64,000 nt of DNA from Parvularcula sp039822105. GTDB taxonomy: Bacteria; Pseudomonadota; Alphaproteobacteria; Caulobacterales; Parvularculaceae. The stretch covers positions 62,001-126,000 of the forward strand of contig JBCBMW010000011.1 in NCBI GenBank assembly GCA_039822105.1, written 5' to 3'. Numbering within the stretch: position 1 is the stretch's first letter; the number at the start of each line of letters is the position of its first letter. Below the pieces are notes generated by a model. It made no database searches. It was not told the origin of the DNA and saw nothing but the letters and a program-made list of their open reading frames with translations. The position numbers and the translations under genes were made by a program. Of this stretch, positions 36,672 to 45,247 are shown piece after piece.

Positions 36672-38384
36672 GTGGACGCCGCGGTGGAAACAAAGCAGAG
36701 CAAGGTTAACGAAGCTGCGCCGGAAGGTGACGAAAAGCTCGTCGCAGCGGCCGAACAGCGCGAAGTGGAAGCTGCCAAAAAAACCCGAGAGGCAGAGGCT
36801 AAGCGGTCTCGGCGCCGGGTTTGGGCCCGTTCCCGCTCGACAGTGGTTGCTAAGGTCATTGAAACCAAGGGCCGTGTTGGCGGTAAGTCCCTGGCCTTTG
36901 TTGAGCCCGATGGTCGCGAGATCACTTACAAGGATGTGGTGCGTGGCTCGTTCGCTTTGGCGAGCGCGTTCGGCAAGTTCACCAAGCGGAACGAGAATGT
37001 TGGCGTTCTCCTGCCAACCAGCGCGGGCGGTGTGATCACCATCCTCGCGCTCCATGTTGGCGGCCGTGTCCCGGCGATGCTCAACTTCACCGCCGGTGAG
37101 AAGGCCCTGTTCTCAGCGCTTGAGACGGCCGACATCAAACACATCATCACCTCGTCGAAATTTATCGAGGTCGGTGGGCTCGAAGGTCTGGTCGATGCGC
37201 TGTCTTCTAAGGCGCAGATCCATATCATCGAAGACATCCGCGAAGGGCTGACGACCTCCGACAAGCTCTACGCCGCGGTCGGCGAGATCTTCCCAGGGCT
37301 GATGCGTCGGCCGGTGAGCCCAGACAAACCAGGCGTCATTCTCTTCACTTCAGGAACCGAAGGCGCCCCCAAAGGCGTTGTGCTCTCGCACCAGAACCTT
37401 GTGGCGAATGTTGAGCAGATCCGGTTGCATGTTGATCTGGAGCCGGAAGACAAAGTCTTCAATCCGCTCCCGATCTTCCACTCCTACGGCCTTACCGGCG
37501 GATCACTCTTCCCACTGATCGACGGCAAGACGCAGATCGCTTATCCGTCACCGCTGCACGTCAAGATCATCCCAGAGCTGATCAAGCACACCGGCGCGAC
37601 GCTACTGTTTGCCACCGATACCTTCCTCCACCGCTACCTGCGCTCGGCGCGGGACGGGGCGCTTAACAGCTTGCGCTACGCCATTTGCGGTGCCGAGAAA
37701 GTGCGCGATGAGACCCGTTCGCTGGCACGCCGGAAGTTTGGTTTCTCCGTCCTTGAGGGTTACGGGGCGACAGAGGCTGCGCCAGTGATCGCGGTGAACC
37801 AGCCGGGCGATATTCGTCCTGGTACGGTTGGTAAGCTCCTCCCTGGTATCGAAACCAGGATTGAAGGGATTGAAGGCCTAGAGGGCGGCGGCCGTCTTTT
37901 CATCCGTGGGCCGAACGTGATGTCTGGCTATATCGACCCTAAGACCAAGACGCTCAATCCGCCCGAAGAAGGTTGGTACGACACTGGTGATGTCGTGCAG
38001 ATCGATGGCGGCGGCTATATGGCGATCCGCGGGCGGGTGAAGCGCTTTGCCAAGATCTCAGGCGAGATGGTGAGCCTGGCTGTGGTCGAAAACTGCGCCA
38101 GCGTCGTGTGGCCTGATGCGGTGCATGCCGCTGTCATTCTTCCTGACGACAAAAAAGGTGAGCAGATCGTCCTTCTGACTGAGGAGGAGGATCCGCGCCG
38201 CGAGGATCTTCTCTCGTGGTCGCAAACCCACGGCGTGCCAGAGCTCGCGGTGCCAAAGCGGGTGATGCACATTGAGGCGATCCCGCTTCTTGGCACGGGC
38301 AAGGTGGACTACGTCACCCTTCAGCGCCGCGCGGAAGAGTTGATCGAGGAAGCAGAAGAGTCCCTTCGCCAAGCGGCTGAGTGA
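36672..38384 (+). CDS. AMP-binding acyl-activating enzyme (acyl-ACP/CoA synthetase-like)
   Basis: 570 residues from GTG 36672, preceded by GGGAGAGG; the frame is open to 36582 without homology. A charged, coiled N-terminal extension (about 1-60) precedes the adenylation domain: ILFTSGTEGAPKGVV (P-loop-like), FHSYGLTGG, EGYGATEAAPVIA and GWYDTGD. The C-terminal lid has LLGTGKVDY with the catalytic Lys. It resembles the synthetase half of Aas (2-acylglycerophosphoethanolamine acyltransferase/acyl-ACP synthetase) but lacks the acyltransferase half. It overlaps the next small gene at its stop. Confidence 0.88.
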   Translation: MDAAVETKQSKVNEAAPEGDEKLVAAAEQREVEAAKKTREAEAKRSRRRVWARSRSTVVAKVIETKGRVGGKSLAFVEPDGREITYKDVVRGSFALASAFGKFTKRNENVGVLLPTSAGGVITILALHVGGRVPAMLNFTAGEKALFSALETADIKHIITSSKFIEVGGLEGLVDALSSKAQIHIIEDIREGLTTSDKLYAAVGEIFPGLMRRPVSPDKPGVILFTSGTEGAPKGVVLSHQNLVANVEQIRLHVDLEPEDKVFNPLPIFHSYGLTGGSLFPLIDGKTQIAYPSPLHVKIIPELIKHTGATLLFATDTFLHRYLRSARDGALNSLRYAICGAEKVRDETRSLARRKFGFSVLEGYGATEAAPVIAVNQPGDIRPGTVGKLLPGIETRIEGIEGLEGGGRLFIRGPNVMSGYIDPKTKTLNPPEEGWYDTGDVVQIDGGGYMAIRGRVKRFAKISGEMVSLAVVENCASVVWPDAVHAAVILPDDKKGEQIVLLTEEEDPRREDLLSWSQTHGVPELAVPKRVMHIEAIPLLGTGKVDYVTLQRRAEELIEEAEESLRQAAE

Positions 38385-38605
38385 TGGGCCCTGACCTGCG
38401 CTTTCTCAGGAGGGTCCTAACGGCCTCGCTCGAGGGCGCCTTGGTCGGCATCGTCCTCACCACAGCGGTGGTGGGCGGTGCCTTTATCCTTGGGTTTGAG
38501 CAGGCTTTGGCCCATCCGGCCTTACCGATCGTGATTGTCGTGATCGGAGCACTCGGCATGGTTTTGACCGGGCGCCTCTCGCGCAAAACCTTCGAGGATC
38601 GTTGA
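38384..38605 (+). CDS. Small two-helix membrane protein
   Basis: 73-74 residues. ATG at 38384 shares its first base with the stop of the acyl-activating enzyme gene; GTG at 38381 is one codon earlier, so either gives coupling. Two hydrophobic segments (about 15-36 and 43-63) with a basic-acidic C-terminus (GRLSRKTFEDR). I do not recognise a family. The tight coupling suggests a function linked to acyl activation at the membrane. Confidence 0.6.
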   Translation: MGPDLRFLRRVLTASLEGALVGIVLTTAVVGGAFILGFEQALAHPALPIVIVVIGALGMVLTGRLSRKTFEDR

Positions 38606-38614
38606 AGCCTGGGA

Positions 38615-38881
38615 TCAGTCCGCCGGGCGGACGACAAAAGTCACGAGAACCCCAACAAGGCCCAGGACGCCCCAAAGCGGAAAGTCCAGCGCCAGGTTGG
38701 CGACACCCGCCGCGCCGGAGGTGCCAAGCGGCTCAATCGCCACGCCAGGGATCAGGTTCAGCACCTCACGGGTCGTGCGGATCACCGGCTCACCGGTCTC
38801 TAGCGTCGACACCAAGTCAGCGCCAACCAGAGCCAGGGCGAGCGCGACGAAGGTCCACGCCGTCATCCGCAAGGTTTTCAT
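38615..38881 (-). CDS. Small membrane protein of unknown function
   Basis: 88 residues, with a good ribosome binding site (AAGGCGGG, five bases before ATG 38881). A hydrophobic segment or signal at about 6-24 and another at about 64-84 enclose a polar loop with LETGEPVIRTTREVLNLIPG. I do not recognise a family. It is convergent with the preceding small membrane protein gene, nine bases apart. Confidence 0.55.
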   Translation of the reverse strand: MKTLRMTAWTFVALALALVGADLVSTLETGEPVIRTTREVLNLIPGVAIEPLGTSGAAGVANLALDFPLWGVLGLVGVLVTFVVRPAD

Positions 38882-38973
38882 GTCGACCCGCCTTTGCCAC
38901 CCACATTCCCTGATTAGCGTCCCGGCACCTGCTTGCCAATGCCCTCAAGGCGCCGCTATGGGCGTCGCTCGAC

Positions 38974-39063
38974 GGACAGGTGGCCGAGTGGTCGAAGGCG
39001 CACGCCTGGAACGCGTGTAGGCGGGAAACCGTCTCGAGGGTTCGAATCCCTCTCTGTCCGCCA
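38974..39063 (+). tRNA. tRNA-Ser (anticodon GGA)
   Basis: 90 nt class II tRNA with encoded CCA. The acceptor stem GGACAGG pairs with TCTGTCC (one G-T), the anticodon stem CACGC/GCGTG encloses loop CTGGAAC with anticodon GGA, and the long variable arm and the T-loop GGTTCGAATCC are clear. It decodes UCC and UCU. The accessory region begins just after it. Confidence 0.97.
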
Positions 39064-39114
39064 GTTTCTATATCTCAAGCGCCGCGGGCGCTCCGATAGG
39101 GCCAGATTCGTTCG

Positions 39115-39130
39115 GCGACCAATTGGTCGC
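39115..39130. repeat. Perfect 16-bp palindrome downstream of tRNA-Ser
   Basis: GCGACCAATTGGTCGC is its own reverse complement. It lies 52 bp after the tRNA, in the gap before the efflux outer-membrane gene, whose stop is nearby. Another short hairpin, AGCGCC-GCG-GGCGCT, sits at 39078-39092. A perfect palindrome could be a regulator site, a weak terminator or a recombination remnant; the sequence does not decide. Confidence 0.5.
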
Positions 39131-39205
39131 TTCGCGACTGAGGTCTGAGGCGTCTCTCTCTCCGCCATTGGCATGCAACAATCGGGCCCCGTTAGTGCGG
39201 GTTCG

Positions 39206-40729
39206 TCACCCCTGGCGGCGGCGATCTTTGCGCACGAGTTCTGCAGCTTGAACGACGACTTGCTCGCGGTCTGCTTCGGACCACCCGCCGCCGAGTGACT
39301 TGTAGAGCGAGATGACGCTTTCCACCGTACGCAGACGGGCTATCACCAATTGATCATCGGCGACGTCAAGCTGACGTTGGGCGTCAATAACCTGGAGGAA
39401 CGAAATGACACCGCCGTCATAGGCGAGGCGAGACAAGTCCCTCGTCTCCTCGGCGGCCTCTAGGCTCGTTCGCAGTTTGCTCTCTGTACGGCGGCTGCCG
39501 TCATAGGCGGCGATAGCGGTCTCGACCTCCGCCACGGCTTTAACGGTGGACGCTTGATAAGCGGCAAGTTGTTCCGCTCGCCGACCACGTGCGGACGCCA
39601 CCTGACCGGCGATCCTTACCTGATCGAAAAGCCTCCAGGATATCCGTGGACCGACGGAATATTGAATGGCGTCCGACCCGACGAGGTTGTTCGTGTCCAA
39701 AGCGGAGTAGCCAACGGCCCCGCCCAGTGTGATTTTGGGGAAATACTCGGCAACGGCGACACCAATGTCAGCGTTCCGTGCGGCAAGCCTTCGTTCAGCT
39801 GCCCGCACATCGGGGCGATGACGGATGATATCCACCGGCGCGTCCATTACGGCAGCGATTGGTTTGTCCGTGGGAAGTGGGTGCCCTGAGTTTTGAAGCA
39901 AGCCCTTGTTATCTTGAAGGTACCCGCCGGTTAAGACCGCAAGGCCGCTTTCTGCCTCGGTGCGCGCGGCTTCAAGTTGGGGGAGGAGGGCCTCGGAATT
40001 AGCGAGAAGGGCTTGTGCCTGCGTGAGGTCAAGCCTTGGACTAAGGCCCTTGTCAAAGCGTTGGGACGTCAGAGAGACGAGCTCTCGCGCCGTTTCGATG
40101 GATCGTTCGGCCACCGCGATCCGTTGGGTAAGGGCGTGTACGGTGTAATAGGCGCGTGCCGTTTCCGCCGCGACGATCACGCGGCTTGCGAGGACACGCT
40201 CGATCGCAGCATCGGTGTCCGCCTTTGCTCCTTCGAGGGCTCTTCGGCGGCCACCGAAGACATCAAGTTCCCAGCTGGAGTCGAGGCCGACTTGATAGAA
40301 GTCTGAGTGCCGCGGCGCCAGTCCGTCTGCGAACAATCCGCCCGTCTGGTCCTCCAAGCTTGCCTGCTGATATCCGCCAGCCGCGACGAGCGCTGCACTC
40401 GGAGCAAGGTCGCCCTTAGCGAGGCGCAGGATCCCTCGTGCCTGCGCCACCCTGGCTTGAGCCTGCGAGAGGTCAGGGTTTTGCGCCAACGCCCTTTCGA
40501 TCAGTACGTCCAGGGCCGGATCCTCGAATGTTGTCCACCAATGGGCGAGGACGGTGTCGTCTGAAACGACACCGTCCTCGGTCTGGCGCGCGCGAGGGGG
40601 GACGCTCTGCGCCAGTTCAAACGCCGCGGGCAGGGGGGACGTTGGCGTTTGATAGTCGGGGCCGATCGCGCAGCCGCTGGCGGCAAGCGCAAAGCTTAGC
40701 GTCGTTGCCTTCATGAGCCGGTTGCGCAT
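39206..40729 (-). CDS. Outer-membrane factor lipoprotein of tripartite efflux (NodT family)
   Basis: 507 residues from ATG 40729, with GGAGG five to six bases upstream. The lipobox is AASGC (Cys in ASGCAIGPDY), typical of the NodT/OprM group. The TolC-type repeats show as ALAQNPDLSQAQARVAQARG and LDVFGGRRRALEGAKAD, then VRAAERRLAARNADIGVAVAEYFPKITL (all first residues). It forms the trimeric outer-membrane channel for the pump encoded divergently across about 190 bp. A longer in-frame start at 40804 lies in the promoter region and is rejected. Confidence 0.92.
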   Translation of the reverse strand: MRNRLMKATTLSFALAASGCAIGPDYQTPTSPLPAAFELAQSVPPRARQTEDGVVSDDTVLAHWWTTFEDPALDVLIERALAQNPDLSQAQARVAQARGILRLAKGDLAPSAALVAAGGYQQASLEDQTGGLFADGLAPRHSDFYQVGLDSSWELDVFGGRRRALEGAKADTDAAIERVLASRVIVAAETARAYYTVHALTQRIAVAERSIETARELVSLTSQRFDKGLSPRLDLTQAQALLANSEALLPQLEAARTEAESGLAVLTGGYLQDNKGLLQNSGHPLPTDKPIAAVMDAPVDIIRHRPDVRAAERRLAARNADIGVAVAEYFPKITLGGAVGYSALDTNNLVGSDAIQYSVGPRISWRLFDQVRIAGQVASARGRRAEQLAAYQASTVKAVAEVETAIAAYDGSRRTESKLRTSLEAAEETRDLSRLAYDGGVISFLQVIDAQRQLDVADDQLVIARLRTVESVISLYKSLGGGWSEADREQVVVQAAELVRKDRRRQG

Positions 40730-40749
40730 CGTATCCTCCGTTCGACAAA

Positions 40750-40782
40750 ATGAGATATAAGAAAAATACTCATAAACGTCAA
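40750..40782 (-). promoter_or_regulatory. Promoter of outer-membrane factor gene with operator
   Basis: On the minus strand the -35 TTGACG (40777-40782) and -10 TATATC (40754-40759) are 17 bases apart. The inverted repeat ATGAG-N14-CTCAT (40750-40773) covers the -10 and most of the spacer. The predicted start is near 40747, giving a leader of about 18 nt. A repressor on this site would block RNA polymerase. Confidence 0.75.
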
Positions 40783-40846
40783 CAGGGGAAATCTCTTTTG
40801 TCAATTGAGCCGTTTGGGGCCAAATATTTCCTTAGAATATCGGCGA

Positions 40847-40881
40847 TTGACAGAAATGAGAAAAAAACATATATCTCATTT
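40847..40881 (+). promoter_or_regulatory. Promoter of MFP-RND operon with operator
   Basis: -35 TTGACA (40847-40852) and -10 TATATC (40870-40875) are exactly 17 bases apart. The inverted repeat AAATGAG-N14-CTCATTT (40854-40881) covers spacer and -10. Its half-sites and spacing match the repeat on the divergent promoter, so one repressor probably controls both. The TetR gene downstream of the RND gene is the leading candidate. Confidence 0.75.
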
Positions 40882-40920
40882 CAAGCAGATGGAGGGCGCC
40901 CATTGCGCGCTAGGTATCCA

Positions 40921-42048
40921 ATGAACAAAACCAGATATGACAGCATGGTGAGGCCAGCGCTGTGCGCTTGGATCAGCTTGGGAAGTGTCGCAGTTCTCTC
41001 AGGGTGCGGCGCATCGAGTGACGAAGACCCGCGGTTCGAGGCTCGGCTGGTGAGGCTTGCGACCGTCAAGACGATGAGTGGGCAGCCTACAGAGAGTTTC
41101 GCTGGCTCCGTGGTCGCAAGATACGAGGCCAAGGTCGGCTTTCAGGTCGGCGGGCGCCTTGTTCGGCGCAACTTCGACATTGGCGACGCCGTTCAAGCTG
41201 GCGATGTCATCGCTGAGCTTGATCCTGCAGATTACCAGTTGCGGGCCAGGGCTGCACAAGCAGATTTGCAGTCTGCCAAAGCACGATTGATCCGTGCAGA
41301 GGCAGAGGAGCGCAGGTTTGCGGAGCTGGTCGAGCCGGGCGCAGTTTCCCGATCTGCTTATGATGCCGTGGTGGCTGAAGCGACCGCCTCGCGGGAGCTG
41401 ATGAGCGCACTGGGTGCGCAGGCCCTCGTTGCGGACAATGCGTTGGGCTACACAAAGCTCCTGGCGGATCACGATGGTGTCATTACGGAGTTTTTTGCCG
41501 AAGAGGGCCAGGTGCTCGCTGCCGGGCAGTCTGTGGCTGTCGTCGCGCGAAGCGGCGCATTGGAAGTCGAAATCGCCATCCCTGAAAACAAAATGGCTCT
41601 GGCCAGTGAGCCTGCGGACGTGACGCTTTGGGCCGAAGACGGCTCCGTGTACCCTGCATATCTGAGGGAAATCTCGCCACAGGCGAACCCGCAAACCCGC
41701 ACCTACGATGCGCGGTACGCCATCTCGCCTGACGCTCCAGCGGCGCTTGGTATGACAGCGACGGTGCATATCGAAAGCGGCGGTGCGGAAGGTTTCCTCG
41801 TCCCCAACGAAGCGGTGTTCAGCCTCAGCGGCGAGAGCAATGTTTGGCTGCTGGGCGATGACATGCGCCTATCGCGCCAGGTCGTTCGTCTCTCTGGGTA
41901 CGAACAAGAGCACGCCCTCATCAGTCACGGTTTGCAGGAGGGCGACGAGATCGTCGCGCTCGGTGTGCATCTTTTGAGGGACGGGCAAGTCGTCCGTGGC
42001 GAGAACACATCACCTGTTGAACAGACGTCACTGGCGTCTTCACACTAA
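40921..42048 (+). CDS. Periplasmic adaptor (membrane fusion) lipoprotein of RND efflux
   Basis: 375 residues from ATG 40921; the open frame extends to 40750 only because the promoter region happens to lack stops. A lipobox LSGC (Cys in VLSGCGASS) anchors it to the inner membrane. FQVGGRLVRRNFDIGDAVQAGDVIAELD is the lipoyl half-motif (first residues given), with the coiled-coil hairpin at about 110-175 and the second lipoyl half DHDGVITEFFAEEGQVLAAGQ, then beta-barrel and membrane-proximal domains. It links the RND pump to the NodT-type channel. Nineteen bases separate it from the RND gene. Confidence 0.93.
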   Translation: MNKTRYDSMVRPALCAWISLGSVAVLSGCGASSDEDPRFEARLVRLATVKTMSGQPTESFAGSVVARYEAKVGFQVGGRLVRRNFDIGDAVQAGDVIAELDPADYQLRARAAQADLQSAKARLIRAEAEERRFAELVEPGAVSRSAYDAVVAEATASRELMSALGAQALVADNALGYTKLLADHDGVITEFFAEEGQVLAAGQSVAVVARSGALEVEIAIPENKMALASEPADVTLWAEDGSVYPAYLREISPQANPQTRTYDARYAISPDAPAALGMTATVHIESGGAEGFLVPNEAVFSLSGESNVWLLGDDMRLSRQVVRLSGYEQEHALISHGLQEGDEIVALGVHLLRDGQVVRGENTSPVEQTSLASSH

Positions 42049-42067
42049 CGCGAATTGGAGATCGGAT

Positions 42068-45000
42068 ATGTTTGAGCGTTTGAACCTGTCTTCTTGGGCG
42101 ATCAGCAACCGATCTCTCATGTTCTTCTTGATGGTCGTGATCACCGGTCTCGGCACAGGTGCGTTCCTGAAGCTCGGTCGTGCAGAGGATCCGTCCTTTG
42201 CCATCAAAACCATGGTGGTCAGCGCCGTCTGGCCGGGCGCAACAACCGAAGACATGGAGACCCAGGTCGCCGACCGGATCGAATCGCGGATCCAAGACCT
42301 GCCCAACCTCGACTACATTGAGACCTACTCAAAGCCGAACCAGACATTCATCCGTGTTCAGCTTGAAGACACAATGGACCCCAACGATATCGAGGACCTT
42401 TGGTACCAGGTGCGCAAGAAGGTGGGTGATATCTCTGGCACCTTGCCGCAGGGCGTCATCGGTCCGTTTTTCAATGATGAGTATTCGGATGTTTCCTTCG
42501 CCGTCTATGCGCTGACGTCAAAGGACGCTTCGCAGGATGACCTCGTTGCCTATTCTGAGCGCGCCCGGCAGCGACTTGAGCGCGTTGAAGCTGTTGAAAA
42601 GGTGGAGATCTTGGGCGAGCAAGACCGCAAGATCTATGTCGAGCTGTCCTACGCCAAGCTTGCGACCCTCGGCATTCCGCCCGAGGCCATTTTTCGCTCC
42701 CTGGACGGACAAAATGCCGTCGTGCCATCGGGCAGTGTGGAGACGGCCGGTCCCCGTGTTCAAATTCGCGTCGAGGGCGCTCTGGGTGCTGCTGAAGACG
42801 TAGCCAACGTGCCGGTGGAAGCGAATGGCCGAACATTTCGGCTTGGTGATATCGCGGAGGTCTATCGCGGTGTGGTCGACCCGGCGTCCTATGTCATCCG
42901 TCATAACGGCGTCGCCGGATTGGCGCTGTCGCTCACGATGGAGGAAGGGGCCAACGGCCTAGCGCTAGGCGAAGCGCTCAAGCCTGCGGTGGAGGACATC
43001 GAAGCGTTCCTTCCTGTCGGCGTGGATTGGTCGACCGTCTCGAACCAACCAAAAGTGATCGCCTATTCCTTCAACGAGTTTATCATCAAGATCGCCGCGG
43101 CCCTAGGGATCGTCCTGGTGGTGAGCTTTGTGTCGCTCGGCTGGCGCACGGGCATCGTCGTGGCCTTGGCCGTGCCGCTCACACTTGCTGTCACATTTGT
43201 TGTTATGGAGCAGATGGGGACCAGCCTTGAGCGTATCTCGCTTGGTGCACTGATCTTATCACTTGGCCTATTGGTGGATGACGCGATCATCGCTGTTGAA
43301 ATGATGGTGGTGAAACTCGAAGAAGGCTCGTCGCGCGAAGATGCAGGTTCCTACGCGTGGACGCACACTGCCTTTCCGATGCTGACCGGAACCCTTGTGA
43401 CCGCGGCAGGCTTTCTTCCTGTCGGTTTCGCCATGTCGACGGCAGGTGAGTACGCAGGTGGGATCTTCTGGGTGGTGATGATCGCACTTGTCGCGTCGTG
43501 GTTTGTGGCCGTGCTGTTCACCCCTGTGCTTGGTGTCGCTTTGCTTCCCTCGACCGAGTGGTATGCCAAGCGTCACGCTGGCCACGGCGATATGTATGAC
43601 GGCCAGTCCTACCGTTTGCTGAGGCAGGTGGCGACCTTCTGCATGCGTAAGAAATGGCCGACTGTCGCAGGGGTGCTCGGACTTTTTGTCCTGGCCGGCG
43701 CCGGTTTCACCATGGTGCCGCAACAATTCTTCCCAACAAGTTCGCGTCCAGAGGTCTTGGTTGAGATCACGCTCCCCGAAGGTTCGTCGTTCGAGGCGAC
43801 GCGGGAAGCCACAAATGCGGTCGAGGAGGTGCTCGCGCAGGATGAGGAGGTGAAGTACTACACCTCTTACATTGGTGCGGGCGCACCGCGCTTCTTCTTG
43901 GCTCTGGACCCGCTCCTGCCCAATGAAAAACGTGCACTGATCGTTGCCCAGTCTGCAGACGCGAAGGCCCGCGACCGGATCATCAAGAGAATGCGGTCCA
44001 TCGTTGATGAAGGCGCTTTCCCCGGCACGCGGGTACGGATGACAAAGCTTCTCTACGGTCCGCCCGTTCCGTTTCCGGTGGAGTTTCGTGTGCTCGGCGA
44101 TGATCCCGATAAGGTCCGCGAGATCGCTTATCAGGTCCGTGAGGTGATGGATGCCGATGCGGAAATCCGCGACTCACAGCTCCTCTGGGAAGAGGAGGGC
44201 GGTGCAGTCCGCTTTGAGATCGACCAAGACCGGCTTCGTGCGCTTGGCCTGACACCGAGAGAGGTCGGACTGACAACTCAGACCTTCCTTTCTGGTGCAG
44301 CGGTCACCCAAGTGCGGGACGGCCTGGAGCTAATCGACGTTGTGGTTCGAGCTCCGGAAAGTGAGCGTACAGATCTTTCCTCTATTGAAGACCTCACAAT
44401 CACAACACCTCGCGGCGATGTGGTGCCATTGTCCCAGGTCGCAAAGCCAGTTTACGGCCACGAGCGAGCGATCTCTTGGCGCCGAAACCGAGACGTTTTG
44501 TTGTCCGTTCGCGCTGATGTTGCTGACGGTGTTCAAGGGGCGGACGTGACTGCGCGGCTGCTGCCGGAGCTCGAGAGCATCAAGAGCGCACTGCCTGCTG
44601 GGTATCGGATCGAGACCTCGGGCGTGGTCGAAGAATCGGCGAAGGCCAACGCGGCGCTTCTCCCTATGTTCCCGATCATGGCGCTCGCTATGCTCACCCT
44701 GCTGATCTTTCAGCTGAAGACAGTGTCGCGCACCTTTCTGGTGTTCCTGACCTCGCCGCTGGGCTTCATCGGTGCCGTGTTCGCACTTTTGATTACGCAA
44801 AAGCCCTTTGGTTTTGTCGCGCTTCTCGGTTTGATTGCGATCGGCGGAATGATCATGCGAAACTCTGTCATCTTGATCGATCAGATTGCGCAGGATGTGG
44901 ACGCGGGTAAGGACGAGTGGAACTCCGTGATCGAAACGACGGTCAGCCGCGCTCGTCCTGTGATCCTGACCGCGCTCGCGGCGATTCTTGGCTTCATGCC

Positions 45001-45187
45001 GCTAACGCTCTCGTCCTTCTGGGGCCCAATGGCGGTTGCTATGATCGGCGGGTTGATCATTGCGACGATCTTGACCCTGACCGCGCTCCCGGCACTTTAC
45101 GTCCTCTGGTTCAGAGTCCAGGAGACGGGCGCCCGTGATAGGACGCATCAAGACGTAGCGCATGGCGCCCTCGCGCCAGCGGAATAG
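42068..45187 (+). CDS. RND efflux transporter permease (HAE-1-like)
   Basis: 1039 residues from ATG 42068, preceded by GGAG at seven bases. Proton-driven inner-membrane pump with 12 membrane helices and two large periplasmic loops. The proton-relay pair is present in TM4, LSLGLLVDDAIIAVE, and GAPRFFLALDP lies in the porter domain. The sequence of the N-terminal part (LSSWAISNRSLMFF and LGRAEDPSF) resembles the TriC/MexK-like branch rather than AcrB. Substrates cannot be read from sequence. It is co-transcribed with the adaptor and the following TetR gene. Confidence 0.94.
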   Translation: MFERLNLSSWAISNRSLMFFLMVVITGLGTGAFLKLGRAEDPSFAIKTMVVSAVWPGATTEDMETQVADRIESRIQDLPNLDYIETYSKPNQTFIRVQLEDTMDPNDIEDLWYQVRKKVGDISGTLPQGVIGPFFNDEYSDVSFAVYALTSKDASQDDLVAYSERARQRLERVEAVEKVEILGEQDRKIYVELSYAKLATLGIPPEAIFRSLDGQNAVVPSGSVETAGPRVQIRVEGALGAAEDVANVPVEANGRTFRLGDIAEVYRGVVDPASYVIRHNGVAGLALSLTMEEGANGLALGEALKPAVEDIEAFLPVGVDWSTVSNQPKVIAYSFNEFIIKIAAALGIVLVVSFVSLGWRTGIVVALAVPLTLAVTFVVMEQMGTSLERISLGALILSLGLLVDDAIIAVEMMVVKLEEGSSREDAGSYAWTHTAFPMLTGTLVTAAGFLPVGFAMSTAGEYAGGIFWVVMIALVASWFVAVLFTPVLGVALLPSTEWYAKRHAGHGDMYDGQSYRLLRQVATFCMRKKWPTVAGVLGLFVLAGAGFTMVPQQFFPTSSRPEVLVEITLPEGSSFEATREATNAVEEVLAQDEEVKYYTSYIGAGAPRFFLALDPLLPNEKRALIVAQSADAKARDRIIKRMRSIVDEGAFPGTRVRMTKLLYGPPVPFPVEFRVLGDDPDKVREIAYQVREVMDADAEIRDSQLLWEEEGGAVRFEIDQDRLRALGLTPREVGLTTQTFLSGAAVTQVRDGLELIDVVVRAPESERTDLSSIEDLTITTPRGDVVPLSQVAKPVYGHERAISWRRNRDVLLSVRADVADGVQGADVTARLLPELESIKSALPAGYRIETSGVVEESAKANAALLPMFPIMALAMLTLLIFQLKTVSRTFLVFLTSPLGFIGAVFALLITQKPFGFVALLGLIAIGGMIMRNSVILIDQIAQDVDAGKDEWNSVIETTVSRARPVILTALAAILGFMPLTLSSFWGPMAVAMIGGLIIATILTLTALPALYVLWFRVQETGARDRTHQDVAHGALAPAE

Positions 45188-45194
45188 AAAGGAG

Positions 45195-45226
45195 AAGTGG
45201 CCGGGCCACAGCTGGCTCTGCCACTT
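45195..45226 (+). other. Intergenic hairpin between RND pump and TetR gene
   Basis: Arms AAGTGGC (45195-45201) and GCCACTT (45220-45226) enclose an inner GCCA-CAGC-TGGC hairpin. There is no T-run after it, so it is not a classical terminator. It may be a partial terminator or mRNA stability element lowering TetR expression relative to the pump. Confidence 0.45.
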
Positions 45227-45247
45227 TCGATAAGGAAAAGGTGACCG

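Noticed and set aside
40750..40920. N-terminal extension of the efflux adaptor gene
   Set aside because: It would translate through the two promoters and operators. The lipoprotein signal starts at 40921.
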